Source: Variovorax sp. 54
Lineage (GTDB): Bacteria > Pseudomonadota > Gammaproteobacteria > Burkholderiales > Burkholderiaceae_C
Direction of reading: 5' to 3'
Length of the DNA stretch: 64,000 nt
NCBI RefSeq assembly: GCF_002754375.1
Contig: NZ_PEFF01000001.1
Location: forward strand, 558,001 to 622,000
Below, one piece after another: positions 53,352 to 64,000 of this stretch (the stretch's first letter is position 1; each line of letters opens with the position of its first letter). The position numbers were made by a program, and so were the translations under genes. The notes below the pieces were generated by a model. It saw only the letters and a list, made by a program, of their open reading frames with translations. It was not told the origin of the DNA and made no database searches.

Positions 53352-54710
53352 GTGGCTTCCGCCGATACCCTGACAACGCCACCCGGTTCGCTCGACGCGT
53401 TCTGGATGCCCTTCACGCCCAACCGCAAGTTCAAGCAAGCGCCGCGCCTCATCGTCGGCAGCGAGGGCCTGTACTACGACCTGGCCGACGGCCGCCGCGT
53501 GCTCGACGCCATCGCCGGCCTGTGGTGCGTGAACGCCGGGCACCGCAACCCGCGGGTCAGCGCGGCGATGAAGGCGCAGATCGACGTGCTCGACTACGCC
53601 TCCAATTTCCAGATCGGCCACCCCGCCGCCTTCACGCTGGCGCAGCGCCTCACGCAGATGGCGCCGGCCGGCATGGAGCACGTGTTCTTCACCAACTCGG
53701 GTTCGGAGTCGGTCGACACCGCGCTGAAGATCGCCGTGGCCTACCACCGGGCGCGCGGCGACGCGGGCCGCTACCGGCTCATCGGCCGCGAACGCTCGTA
53801 CCACGGCGTGGGCTTCGGCGGCATCTCGGTGGGCGGCATCGGGCGCCAGCGCAGCACCTTCGGGCCGCTGCTCAACGGCGTGGACCACCTGCCGCACACG
53901 CTCGACCTGGCGCGCAACGCCTTCTCGCGCGGCGAGCCGGAGCACGGCATCGACAAGGCCGACGCGCTCGAGGCGCTGGTCTCGCTGCACGACGCCTCGA
54001 CCATCGCCGCCGTGATCGTCGAGCCCGTGGCCGGCTCCACCGGCGTGCTGCCGCCGCCGCGCGGCTACCTGAAGCGCCTGCGCGAAATTTGCGACAAGCA
54101 CGGCATCCTGCTGATCTTCGACGAGGTCATCACCGGCTTCGGGCGCGTGGGCAGCAACTTCGCGTCCGACCTGTTCGGCGTGACGCCCGACCTCATCACC
54201 ACCGCCAAGGGCCTGACCAACGGCGCCGTGCCGATGGGCGCGGTGCTCATGCGCGGTGCGGTGCACGACGCCTTCATGCAGGGCAGCGTGAGCGCGGTCG
54301 AGCTCTCGCACGGCTACACCTACTCGGGCCATCCGCTGGCCTGCGCCGCCGCCCTGGCCACGCTCGACGCCTACACCGAAGACGGCCTCATCGCCCGCGC
54401 CGCCGAGCTGTCGCCCTACTTCGAAGACGGCCTGCACAGCCTGCGCGGCCTGCCGGGCGTGATCGACGTGCGCAACGTCGGCCTGCTGGCCGGCGTCGAG
54501 CTGCAGGGCTGGGCCTCGGGCCCCGGCACGCATGCGCAGGCGGTGGCGCAACATTGCCTGGACGAAAGCGGCGTGCTGGTGCGTTCGGTGGGCGACACCA
54601 TCGCGCTGTCGCCGCCGTTCACGCTGGAGCGCCGGCACATCGACCAGATCATCGACAGCCTGCGCGCCGCCATCGCGCAGACCGCACAAGCCACCGACAC
54701 GGCAGCCTGA
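53352..54710 (+). CDS. Omega-amino acid aminotransferase (class III), beta-alanine/pyruvate type
   Basis: This 452-residue PLP enzyme resembles omega-amino acid:pyruvate aminotransferases: FWMPFTPNRKFKQAPRLIV near the start, the conserved glycine-rich GHRNPRVSAAMKAQ, FDEVITGFGRVGSNFASDLFG, and the PLP lysine in ITTAKGLTNGAVPMGAV. It starts with GTG at 53352, preceded by AAGGAG; an upstream ATG at 53190 lies before the promoter and is rejected. It opens the rightward unit of the GntR locus. Two aminotransferases in one regulated locus suggest that omega-amino groups are both released and transferred. Confidence 0.92.
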   Translation: MASADTLTTPPGSLDAFWMPFTPNRKFKQAPRLIVGSEGLYYDLADGRRVLDAIAGLWCVNAGHRNPRVSAAMKAQIDVLDYASNFQIGHPAAFTLAQRLTQMAPAGMEHVFFTNSGSESVDTALKIAVAYHRARGDAGRYRLIGRERSYHGVGFGGISVGGIGRQRSTFGPLLNGVDHLPHTLDLARNAFSRGEPEHGIDKADALEALVSLHDASTIAAVIVEPVAGSTGVLPPPRGYLKRLREICDKHGILLIFDEVITGFGRVGSNFASDLFGVTPDLITTAKGLTNGAVPMGAVLMRGAVHDAFMQGSVSAVELSHGYTYSGHPLACAAALATLDAYTEDGLIARAAELSPYFEDGLHSLRGLPGVIDVRNVGLLAGVELQGWASGPGTHAQAVAQHCLDESGVLVRSVGDTIALSPPFTLERRHIDQIIDSLRAAIAQTAQATDTAA

Positions 54711-54759
54711 GCCCCCTCACGCCGCACCGACAAGACAAGCCCCGGAGACAAGACACACC

Positions 54760-55857
54760 ATGGACATCGAATCGTTCCCCCTCTACGACATCGAAGGCGA
54801 CGCACAGCAGCGCGGGCGCCAGTACGGCCGCGCCGCCGGCGACCGCATCGACCTGAGCCTGCGCACCTACCGCGCTGCCTTCGAGCGCGTGGGCCTGAGC
54901 TGGGAGCGCACACGCGTGCTGGCACGCCGCTTCATGCCGATGGTCGAGGCCTTCGACGCCGGCATGCTGCGCGAGATCGAGGGCGTGGCCGAAGGCGCGG
55001 GCGTGCCGGCCGAAGACATCGTGGCGCTCAACGCGCGCAGCGAAATGCTCTACGCCTTCCAGCAGCTCGAAGCCACCGAGCCGCCCGACGGCTGCACCGG
55101 CGTGGTCGTCATGCCTTCGGCCGCGCGCGACGGCAAGCTCATCCACGCGCAGAACTGGGACTGGCGCGTCGAGAGCCTCGAACTCGGCGTGGTGCTGCGC
55201 ATCCAGCCGGACGAAGGCCCGGCCATGCTCACCTTCGCCGAGGCCGGCACGCTGGCGCGCGCGGGGCTCAACAGCGCGGGCATCGCCGTCACCGGCAACT
55301 TCATCAAGGCCGACAACGACGGCAAGCAGCAAGGCGTGCCGCTGGCGCTGATCCGCCGCGGCATCCTGCAGTCGACGCTGTACGCCAACGCGCTGGGCGT
55401 GGTATGCCGCAGCGCGCGCTCGATCTCCAACAACATGATCATCACGCACGCCGAGGGCGAGGCCGTGAGCCTGGAGACCTGTCCCGAGCAGGTGTTCTGG
55501 CAGCAGCCAGAAGGCGGCATCCTGGTGCACGCCAACCACTTCAAGACCCCGGCGGCACTGGCGCGCGTGGTCGACCGCAGCCTGGAGACCACGCCCGATT
55601 CGCTCTACCGCGACCGCCGCGTGACCGAGGCGCTGCACAACAAGCGCGCAGTGGGCCTGCTCACCGAGCAGGACGTGCTCGACGCATTGCAAGACCGCTT
55701 CGGCGCACCGCGCGCCGTGTGCCGCAGCCCGAGCGCGGGCCCCGGCGGTGCCTCGTCGGCCACCGTGGCGACCATCGTCATGGACCCGGCGGCACGAAAG
55801 ATGCGCATCGCGCCGGCGCCCTTCAAGGCGCACCGCTTCACCGAGTATTCCCTCTGA
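54760..55857 (+). CDS. C45-family Ntn-hydrolase (acyl-CoA:6-aminopenicillanate acyltransferase-like)
   Basis: This 365-residue protein belongs to the C45 group, whose members self-cleave at a Gly-Cys bond and use the new N-terminal Cys as nucleophile. Here the site is G111-C112 in PPDGCTGVVV. It has the QNWDWR and LARAGLNSAGIAVTGNF blocks of this family. Members make or hydrolyse amide bonds (isopenicillin N acyltransferase is the best known); many bacterial ones are amidases of unknown substrate. The gene lies 49 bases after the aminotransferase and before a peptide-type ABC transporter, so imported amides are likely substrates. No signal peptide is seen. Confidence 0.85.
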   Translation: MDIESFPLYDIEGDAQQRGRQYGRAAGDRIDLSLRTYRAAFERVGLSWERTRVLARRFMPMVEAFDAGMLREIEGVAEGAGVPAEDIVALNARSEMLYAFQQLEATEPPDGCTGVVVMPSAARDGKLIHAQNWDWRVESLELGVVLRIQPDEGPAMLTFAEAGTLARAGLNSAGIAVTGNFIKADNDGKQQGVPLALIRRGILQSTLYANALGVVCRSARSISNNMIITHAEGEAVSLETCPEQVFWQQPEGGILVHANHFKTPAALARVVDRSLETTPDSLYRDRRVTEALHNKRAVGLLTEQDVLDALQDRFGAPRAVCRSPSAGPGGASSATVATIVMDPAARKMRIAPAPFKAHRFTEYSL

Positions 55858-55895
55858 TCCGCCCGCCCCGCCCAGCCATCGCCAGGAGTGTTGCC

Positions 55896-57500
55896 ATGAA
55901 CCTGCCCACGCCCCCGTCCCTCCCTCCCGCTGCGCGCGCCGCTGCCGCACTGGCCCTCGGCCTCGGCCTCGCTGCCAGCGCGGCCTTCGCCCAAGCGCCC
56001 GTCGGCGCCGGCCAGACGATGCGGATCCAGATCAACTCCGACATCCGCTCCACCGACCCCGGCGGCAACCGCGACGACAACACCGACAACGTGCTCACCC
56101 ACGTGGTCGAAGGCCTGGTCGCGCTGCGCGAGGACACCTCGGTCGGCCCGATGCTCGCGAGCAAGGTCGACACCTCGGCCGACGGCCTGACCTACACCTT
56201 CACCCTGCGCGACGGCGTGAAGTTCCAGAACGGCGCGGTGCTCACCGCCGACGACGTGGTGTGGAGCTGGCAGCGCTACCTCAAGCCCACCAGCGGCTGG
56301 CGCTGCCTGCCCGAGTTCGACGGCAAGGGCATGACCAAGGTGCTCGCGGTGGAAGCGCCCACGCCGAAGACCGTGGTGTTCAAGATCGAGCGCCCGAGCG
56401 CGCTGTTTCTCACGATGATGGCGCGCCCCGACTGCGGCGGCGCCGCCATCGTGCACCGCAGCTCGCTCGGCGCCGACGGCCAGTGGAAGGAGCCCGTGGG
56501 CACCGGCCCCTACAAGATCAAGGAGTGGAAGCGCGGCCAGTACATCGAGCTCACGCGCTTCGACGGCTACAGCGCGCGCCCCGAAGCCCGCGACGGCCTC
56601 ACCGGCGGCAAGAAGGCCGAGATCGAAAACCTGCGCTTCGTCGTCATTCCCGACTCGGCCGCGGCCAAGGCGGCGCTGTACAGCGGCGGCATCGACGCCT
56701 TCATCAGTCCCAGCCCCGCCGACGTCGTCGAGATGCGCGGGCGCAGCGACGTGCGCGTCGACACCACGCCGGTGATGACCATGGTGGCGCTGCTGCTGCA
56801 GACCACCGACCCGCTGCTGAAAGACGTGCGCATCCGCCGCGCCCTGGCACTGGCGCTCGACACGCCCGAGATCGCCAAGTCGGTCACCGAGGGCCTGTCG
56901 GCCGTCAACAACTCGGTCGTGCCCTCGTCCAGCCCGTTCTACAGCGCCGTGCAGGCCGGCGGCTACAAGCGCGACATCACCGGTGCCAAGAAGCTGCTGG
57001 CCGAAGCCGGCTACCGCGGCCAGCCGATCAAGCTCGTGGCCAACAAGCGCTACGAGGCGCTGTACTCGGCCGCCGTGCTGGTGCAGGCCATGGCCTCCGA
57101 GGCCGGCATCAACGTCGAACTCGAAGTGCTCGACTGGGCCACGCAGCTCGACCGCTACACCAAGGGCCAGTACCAGAGCATGGCCTTCATCTACTCGGCG
57201 CGCATCGACCCTTCGCTCAACTACGAGATGGTGTCCGGTGACAAGGCCGCGCAGCCGCGCAAGGTGTGGGACAACGCCGCCGCGCAGACCCGGCTCACCG
57301 AGAGCATGGTCTCGCGCGACAAGGCGCGCCGCCAGGTGCTGTTCGACGAACTGCACAAGCAGATGCTGCAGGACGTGCCGATGGTCGTGCTCTTCAACGC
57401 CAGCGACGCCACCGCCATGCGCAAGAGCGTGACCGGCTTCAAGGGCTGGGCGCCAGCCAAGCCCCGGTTCTGGAACGTCCGGCTCGACGCGCGCGGCTGA
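55896..57500 (+). CDS. ABC transporter substrate-binding protein, peptide/opine family 5
   Basis: This 534-residue periplasmic protein has a signal peptide with the cleavage motif AFA-QA near residue 32, then the SBP_bac_5 fold: STDPGGNRDDNTDNVLTHVVEGL, VKFQNGAVLTADDVVWSWQRYL and GTGPYKIKEWKRGQYIEL. The family binds oligopeptides, dipeptides and related amides. It starts the dpp-like transporter run SBP, permease, permease, ATPase, all overlapping or nearly so. The 38-base gap to the C45 gene suggests the same transcript. Confidence 0.92.
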   Translation: MNLPTPPSLPPAARAAAALALGLGLAASAAFAQAPVGAGQTMRIQINSDIRSTDPGGNRDDNTDNVLTHVVEGLVALREDTSVGPMLASKVDTSADGLTYTFTLRDGVKFQNGAVLTADDVVWSWQRYLKPTSGWRCLPEFDGKGMTKVLAVEAPTPKTVVFKIERPSALFLTMMARPDCGGAAIVHRSSLGADGQWKEPVGTGPYKIKEWKRGQYIELTRFDGYSARPEARDGLTGGKKAEIENLRFVVIPDSAAAKAALYSGGIDAFISPSPADVVEMRGRSDVRVDTTPVMTMVALLLQTTDPLLKDVRIRRALALALDTPEIAKSVTEGLSAVNNSVVPSSSPFYSAVQAGGYKRDITGAKKLLAEAGYRGQPIKLVANKRYEALYSAAVLVQAMASEAGINVELEVLDWATQLDRYTKGQYQSMAFIYSARIDPSLNYEMVSGDKAAQPRKVWDNAAAQTRLTESMVSRDKARRQVLFDELHKQMLQDVPMVVLFNASDATAMRKSVTGFKGWAPAKPRFWNVRLDARG

Positions 57501-57515
57501 CGGGGCGCCGCCGCC

Positions 57516-58460
57516 ATGCTTGCCTACCTCTTGCGCCGGATCGCCATGACGGTCCCGACGCTGCTGCTGGTGTCGATTGCCGTCTTCACGCTCATGCGGC
57601 TGATTCCGGGCGACCCGGTGCAGCTCATGCTCGGCGAAGGCGCCGACCCCGCGCAGCTCGAACTCGCCCGCCAGCAGATGGGGCTGGACCAGCCCCTGGT
57701 CACCCAGTACTTCGTGTGGCTGCGCCACGCGCTCACGGGCGACCTGGGCGTGTCGACCACCAACGGCCTGGCCGTGCTGCCGCTGATCTGGGAGCGCTTT
57801 CACGTGAGCGCCGTGATCGTGCTCACCGCCGTGGCGCTGGCCTCGCTGATCGCCGTGCCCGCCGGCCTCATCGCCGCCTGGCGCAAGGACCGGCCGACCG
57901 ACCTCGCCATCATCGGCGCGGCCACGCTGATGCTGTCGGTGCCGAGCTTCTGGCTCGGCCTGCTGCTGTTGATGTTCTTCGGCCAGTACCTGCACTGGCT
58001 GCCGGTGGTGGGCTACGTGCCGATGTCGGAAGACTTCTCGCAGGGCCTGCTTTACGTGATCCTGCCGATCGTCACGCTGGTGCTGGTCGAGACCGGCGTG
58101 CTCACGCGCATGTCGCGCGCCAGCACCATCGAAGTGCTGCGGCTCGAATACGTGACGCACGCACGCGCCAAGGGCGTGCCCGAGTCGCAGGTGCTGCGCC
58201 GCCACGTGCTGCCCAACGCCTTCAACCCCACGCTCACCATGATCGGCCTCATCCTGGGTCATCTGCTGAGCGGCATCGCGGTGCTCGAAACGGTGTTCAC
58301 CCTGCCCGGCCTGGGCCGCCTGATGATCGATTCGATCTTCGCGCGCGACTACCCGGTGCTGCAGGGCTGCCTGCTGTTCACGGCCTGCATCTACGTGGTC
58401 ATCAACCTGATCGTGGACATGTGCTATCCCCTCTTCGATCCCCGGGTGTCGGTGCAGTGA
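57516..58460 (+). CDS. ABC transporter permease, DppB-like
   Basis: This 314-residue membrane protein has an N-terminal helix (LLRRIAMTVPTLLLVSIAVF) and six-helix MetI-type core. The conserved EAA loop reads YVTHARAKGVPESQVLRRHVLPNAFNPTL. It is one of two permeases of the peptide-type transporter and overlaps the second by GTGA. An ATG at 57516 follows the SBP stop by 15 bases. Confidence 0.92.
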   Translation: MLAYLLRRIAMTVPTLLLVSIAVFTLMRLIPGDPVQLMLGEGADPAQLELARQQMGLDQPLVTQYFVWLRHALTGDLGVSTTNGLAVLPLIWERFHVSAVIVLTAVALASLIAVPAGLIAAWRKDRPTDLAIIGAATLMLSVPSFWLGLLLLMFFGQYLHWLPVVGYVPMSEDFSQGLLYVILPIVTLVLVETGVLTRMSRASTIEVLRLEYVTHARAKGVPESQVLRRHVLPNAFNPTLTMIGLILGHLLSGIAVLETVFTLPGLGRLMIDSIFARDYPVLQGCLLFTACIYVVINLIVDMCYPLFDPRVSVQ

Positions 58461-59268
58461 AAAAGCTCAAGACCCATACCCTCGTGGGCGGCGTGCTCAT
58501 CGGCGTGCTGCTGGTGCTGGCCGTGGTGGCCGCGCTGTGGACACCCTACAACCCGCTGGGCATCGACCTGCGCGGCAAGCTGCAGCCGCCGTCGATGGCG
58601 CACTGGCTGGGCACCGACGAGTTCGGGCGCGACGTGGCCAGCCGCGCCATGCGCGCGGCCTCCACCAGCTGCCTCATCGCGCTGCTCACGGTGGCGCTGG
58701 CCACCGCCATCGGGCTCGTGATCGGCGTGGTCGCCGGCTTCGTGCGCGGCTGGACCGACCGCGTGCTCATGGCCTTCAACGACACGCTGCTGGCCTTTCC
58801 GGGCCTGCTGCTGGCGCTGGGCGTGATGGTGATCGTGGGCGCCAACCAGTGGGGCATCGTGCTCGCGCTGAGCATGGCCTACGCGCCCTCGGTGGTGCGC
58901 GTGGTGCGCGGCACTGTGCTGTCGCTGCGCGAGCGCGAATACGTCGAGGCCTCGCGCATGATCGGCAACGGCGAGATCTACACCATGTGGCGCCACATCC
59001 TGCCCAACTGCGTGGCGCCCGTCGCCGTGCTGGCCACCAGCATGTTCGGCTGGGTGCTGCTGTCGGAAAGCGCCCTGAGCTTCCTCGGCCTGGGCGTGCC
59101 GCCGCCCGCGCCCACCTGGGGCAACATGCTCTCCAGCGCCCGCCCCTACATGGCCTCGGCCGTGTGGCTGTGCCTGGTGCCGGGCCTGTGCATCGCGCTC
59201 ACGCTGCTGGGCATCAACCTCTTGGGCGAATCGCTGCGCGACCGGCTCGATCCGCGCACGGAGAAGTC

Positions 59269-59272
<4 letters not shown>
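58457..59272 (+). CDS. ABC transporter permease, DppC-like
   Basis: This 271-residue permease starts with GTG overlapping the stop of the first permease. It has the DppC features LGTDEFGRDVASRAM near the N-terminus and the EAA loop EYVEASRMIGNGEIYTMWRHILPN. It is slightly shorter than typical DppC (about 290). It overlaps the ATPase gene by ATGA, so the two permeases and ATPase are coupled. Confidence 0.92.
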
Positions 59273-60926
<1,654 letters not shown>

Positions 60927-60930
<4 letters not shown>

Positions 60931-61916
60931 CCGCCTCCTCCTTGCCCGCGACCTGGCTGAACCCCACCGCCCCGCCCCCGCTCGACCCGCAGATCGTCGA
61001 GTTCATGCGCCTCATGGCGGCCGAGGGCGGCCGCTACCCGAAGCGCCACACCATCCCGATCGCCGAAGGTCGCGCCAACGCCGAGAAGGTGCGCGCGCCG
61101 TGGACCGAAGGCGGCCCGACGATGGCACGCACCGTCGAACAGCAAGTGCCCACGCGCCACGGCAACGTGCGCATCCGCGTGCACTACCCCAAGACGCGCT
61201 CGCTGCAGGGCGCACTCGTCTACATCCACGGCGGCGGCTTCGTGCTGTTCAGCCTCGACACCCACGACCGCGTGATGCGCGAGTACGCGGGCCGCGCGGG
61301 CATCGCCGTCATCGGCATCGACTACACGCGGGCGCCCGAGGCGCAGTTTCCGCAGCCGCACGACGAATGCGTCGACGTGATGCGCTGGCTCGCGGTGAAT
61401 GCGGGCGCGCTCGACATCGACCCTGCGCAGCTCTTCATCGGCGGCGACTCGGCGGGCGCCAACCTGTCGGTGGGCGCCTGCCTCGTGCTGCGCGACGCGG
61501 GCGAGGCGCTGCCGCTGGGCATGCTGCTGAACTACGGCGCCTACAGCACCGAGCTGTACCGCGAGTCGGTGGTGCGCTACGGCGCGGGCGAGTACGGCCT
61601 GTCGCTGCACATGATGGTGTGGTTCTACGGCCTGTACCTGCGCCGGCCCGAAGACGCTCGCGACCCGCGCCTGGCCAGCCTCACGGCCCGGCTCGAAGGC
61701 CTGCCGCCCGCGTGCCTGGCGATCACCGAGTGCGACCCGCTGCACGACGACAGCGTGCTCATGGCCGCGCGACTGCGCGAGGCCGGCGTGGCCGTGACCG
61801 ATGTGCTCTACCCCGGCACCATCCACGGCTTTCTCGAAGCCGTGTCGATCGCCGACGTGGCGGGCCGCGCCTTCGACGACGCCGCCCGCTGGATGCACGC
61901 GCTGGCCGCGCGCTGA
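60927..61916 (+). CDS. Alpha/beta-hydrolase, hormone-sensitive lipase-like esterase
   Basis: This 329-residue enzyme starts with GTG in a GTGA overlap with the ATPase gene. It has the HSL oxyanion motif HGGGF (101-105), the nucleophile in GGDSAGANL (S175) and the family's catalytic acid and His in ITECDPLHDD and YPGTIHGFLEA. HSL enzymes hydrolyse short esters and some amides. No signal peptide is seen. In this operon it would act on the imported compound or its ester; substrate unknown. Confidence 0.9.
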
Positions 61917-61926
61917 AGCCTTCGCC

Positions 61927-62565
61927 ATGTACACGCCCAAGCCGTACATCGAGGACGACCTTGCGACGCTGCACGCCGGCATCCGCGCCTGGAGCTTCGG
62001 CACGCTCATCACCGTGGGATCGTCGGGCGCCAGCGCCACGCATCTTCCTTTCTTGCTTGATGCGCAGGACGACGGCCCCGGCCTGCTCACCACGCACCTG
62101 TCGAAGAAGAACCCGCAGTTCGACGAACTGCGCGCGGGCGCCGAAGTGCTCGCCATCTTCCAGGGGCCACACGCCTTCATCACGCCCAGCTGGTACGTGA
62201 AGCAGAGCACCTTCCCGACCTGGAACTACACCGCGATCCACGCGCGCGGCACGCCCCGCGTGATCGAGGACCGCATGGTCATCCACGCCGTGCTGCGCCG
62301 CACCGTCGCGCTGTACGACACGCCGCTGGGCGGCACCTGGGACTTCGACGCCATGCCCTTCGACTTCGTGGCGCCGCGCCTGGACATGATCGCGGCGGTC
62401 GAGATTCCGGTGCGCGTGCTCGAAGGCAAGTTCAAGCTCAACCAGGACCGCTCGGAAGACGACCGCAAGGGCGTGATCGCCGCGCTGGAACGGCTGGGCG
62501 ATCCGCAGGGCGTGGCCGTCGCCGGACTCATGCGGCAGCAGATGGCGTTGACGGTGGCGGGCTGA
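61927..62565 (+). CDS. PaiB-like FMN-binding protein
   Basis: This 212-residue protein fits the PaiB family (FMN-binding split barrel, negative transcriptional regulator): MYTPKPYIEDDLATLHAGIR, ATHLPFLLD, THLSKKNPQFDELRAGAEVLAIFQGPHAFITPSWY and KFKLNQDRSEDDRKGV. PaiB was named for regulation in Bacillus, but the molecular job of bacterial homologues is not settled. It lies 10 bases after the hydrolase gene and closes the cassette. Confidence 0.9.
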   Translation: MYTPKPYIEDDLATLHAGIRAWSFGTLITVGSSGASATHLPFLLDAQDDGPGLLTTHLSKKNPQFDELRAGAEVLAIFQGPHAFITPSWYVKQSTFPTWNYTAIHARGTPRVIEDRMVIHAVLRRTVALYDTPLGGTWDFDAMPFDFVAPRLDMIAAVEIPVRVLEGKFKLNQDRSEDDRKGVIAALERLGDPQGVAVAGLMRQQMALTVAG

Positions 62566-62588
62566 ATCGCGGCGGCACAATCGTCCGC

Positions 62589-64000
62589 GTGCCACGTCTC
62601 CTTCACCTTCTGACCGCCGGCCTCGCGCTCGCGTCCTCACTCGCTGTACCGGCCGCTCGGGCAGCCGACCCGGTCCTGCTCGTCACCTCGCCCGTCGCGC
62701 TGCAGGCCGCCGAGAAATCCGGCGCCGGCTTCGGCCGCTGGTTCGATGTGCCCATGGCTGCGAGCGGCATTGCCACCAACCAGGCACTTGCGCGCGCGCC
62801 GGCCTGGCAATCGATCGCCAATCCGCTGAAGGGCAGCCTCGCCGCCCTGCAGCGCCGCGACCCGCAAGCCGGCGTCGGCATTGCGCGCTACCCGCACCGG
62901 ATCTTCGACGCGCGCTGGCTTGCCAGCCCCGATGCTTTCTTCGAGCTGGTCGGCGTGGCCAACCGCATGGACCGCCGCCCGTTCCAGCCCGGCGCCTGCG
63001 GCGAGACGCGGCTCGTGTACCGCCTGGCCTACCGCTCGGCCGCGATGCAGTCGCGCCTGCCGATGACCGTCGCCGTCGAGCTGCGCGGCGATGCGCCCGA
63101 TGCCGACGGCAGCTGCGCCAGTGCCGCGCGGCGTTGGCAACCACCGCAGGCGTCGATGAAAGACGAAGCGCTCGGCCACTGGCTCGTGTCGGCCGACGGC
63201 CCGCTCGCGCCACCACGGCTCGCGCAGGCCCGCATCGCGCAGGTGACGACCAACCTTCAGAGCGTGCGCTGGCCCTCGGCCGTGCGACCCGACCTCGGCG
63301 GCCATGCCGAGTACCTGCTGCGCGCCTTCCGCTGGAACGCGGGCACGCAGCGCTTCGACGCAGGCCCGTTGGAGAACACGCCCGACGTCGCGAAGCTCAA
63401 AGCCGACGCGCCGCTGCGCAAGGCGCTGCTGCAATGGCTGCAGCAGCCCGACACGCTGCGCGCACTCGACAGCGCCACCGTGCGCATCCCCGATCGCTTT
63501 CTGGCGACCGAGTCTGTCTCCGTCGCGCCGCGCGGCCTCGAACGATTGGCGAACCGCCCCTTCGAACAGCTGTTCGCGCCCGGCGACTGGCAGCCCGTGC
63601 CCGGCAGCCGCACGCTGCAATCACCGCAGGCCGTGCTGCGCCGTCTCGACGACCTGAGCTGCGCCGGCTGCCACCAGAGCCGCGCCGTCGCGGGCTTTCA
63701 CCTGCTGGGCCTGGACCGGCGCGGCGCCTCGCGCACCTTCACGACCGGCAACGCGCTCGCGCTGCCGCACTCGCCGCACCTGCAGGATGAACTGGCGCGG
63801 CGTGAACGCTATGTGAAGGCGGCGATGACGACGCCCGTGCCCGACCCGTTCCGCCCGCTGGCCGCGCCGGACGACGAGAGCGCGGCGCCCGAGAAAGCCA
63901 CCGTCGGCGCGAGCTGCGAGCCCACGCGCATCACCGCATCCGCCGACCCGTGGCGCGACCGCGCGCAGAAGCTGCCGCGCACCGCTGCCACGACCTGCGA
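62589..64000 (+). CDS. Exported protein with a CXXCH haem motif (3' end beyond window)
   Basis: A frame beginning with GTG at 62589 is open to the end of the window (470 codons and two bases). It starts with a signal peptide (LLHLLTAGLALASSLAVPARA, cleavage near ARA-A at residue 24). One c-type haem attachment motif is visible, CAGCH at residues 358-362 (63660-63674). A region from 30 to 340 has no domain that I recognise; it includes FDARWLASPDAFFELVGVANRMDRR, RLVYRLAYRS and NTPDV. A second cysteine group may lie beyond the end. The codon usage (high GC at third positions) supports coding. Function unknown; a periplasmic redox or cytochrome-c peroxidase-like role is possible but unproven. 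Confidence 0.75.
   Translation, partial: MPRLLHLLTAGLALASSLAVPAARAADPVLLVTSPVALQAAEKSGAGFGRWFDVPMAASGIATNQALARAPAWQSIANPLKGSLAALQRRDPQAGVGIARYPHRIFDARWLASPDAFFELVGVANRMDRRPFQPGACGETRLVYRLAYRSAAMQSRLPMTVAVELRGDAPDADGSCASAARRWQPPQASMKDEALGHWLVSADGPLAPPRLAQARIAQVTTNLQSVRWPSAVRPDLGGHAEYLLRAFRWNAGTQRFDAGPLENTPDVAKLKADAPLRKALLQWLQQPDTLRALDSATVRIPDRFLATESVSVAPRGLERLANRPFEQLFAPGDWQPVPGSRTLQSPQAVLRRLDDLSCAGCHQSRAVAGFHLLGLDRRGASRTFTTGNALALPHSPHLQDELARRERYVKAAMTTPVPDPFRPLAAPDDESAAPEKATVGASCEPTRITASADPWRDRAQKLPRTAATTC

Noticed and set aside
55605..58262. Open frame of 885 codons opposite the C45 gene and the transporter genes
   Set aside because: It is antisense to well-supported genes and its translation has the repetitive His/Val/Gln-rich look of a shadow frame.
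62637..63620. Open frame on the - strand opposite the last gene
   Set aside because: The + strand frame has a signal peptide and CXXCH motif and continues to the window end; the antisense frame has no motif.

Overview
The window is GC-rich DNA from a betaproteobacterium of the order Burkholderiales, most likely a Comamonadaceae member close to Variovorax or Acidovorax. The basis is protein style: an intracellular PHB depolymerase with a cysteine nucleophile, an isc cluster without iscX, a stand-alone RnfB-like ferredoxin, and a GC-rich intergenic repeat of a kind I associate with this family. I searched no database, so the genus is an inference. I see no IS element, prophage or CRISPR array.

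1-21029, all on the + strand: a tightly packed exopolysaccharide locus. It begins with the C-terminal end of a non-ribosomal peptide synthetase (NRPS), followed by an Sfp-type phosphopantetheinyl transferase and two alpha/beta-hydrolases of the kind linked to exosortase-A/EPS loci. Then come Wza-like export, Wzc-like co-polymerase/kinase, the initiating sugar transferase, GDP-fucose synthase, a Wzy-like polymerase, three glycosyltransferases, an exported fucosidase-like protein, the Wzx flippase, a GalE-type epimerase, a response regulator, ManC and Gmd. Together they predict a fucose-containing Wzx/Wzy polysaccharide coupled to an NRPS-carried building block. A tRNA-Val gene with its own promoter and terminator closes the region on the opposite strand.

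21287-27624, - strand: iscR-iscS-iscU-iscA-hscB-hscA-fdx-dnaQ. An intrinsic terminator lies inside it, between iscA and hscB, and an IscR type 1 site lies upstream. uvrB follows.

29926-35560: mixed housekeeping and accessory genes. These are an aromatic/aspartate aminotransferase, PHB depolymerase, an RnfB-like ferredoxin, a LysE exporter, an EamA transporter and an Lrp regulator.

35550-44443, - strand: a methylmalonyl-CoA (propionate) operon. It holds mutase, GNAT, MeaB GTPase, carboxylase beta and alpha, biotin synthase and a VOC protein (possible epimerase), with a divergent GntR regulator at 44575.

45391-49651: an IclR regulator, DusA, an AraC regulator, an acetoacetate-decarboxylase-like protein and a single-domain response regulator.

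49656-62565: a divergent locus around a GntR regulator with two DNA-binding domains. Leftward are a NylB/class-C serine hydrolase and a GabT-like aminotransferase. Rightward are an omega-aminotransferase, a C45 Ntn-hydrolase, a full peptide ABC transporter, an HSL-type hydrolase and a PaiB-like flavoprotein. This reads as an uptake and breakdown cassette for amide-linked (possibly omega-) amino compounds. The window ends inside an exported protein with a CXXCH haem motif.
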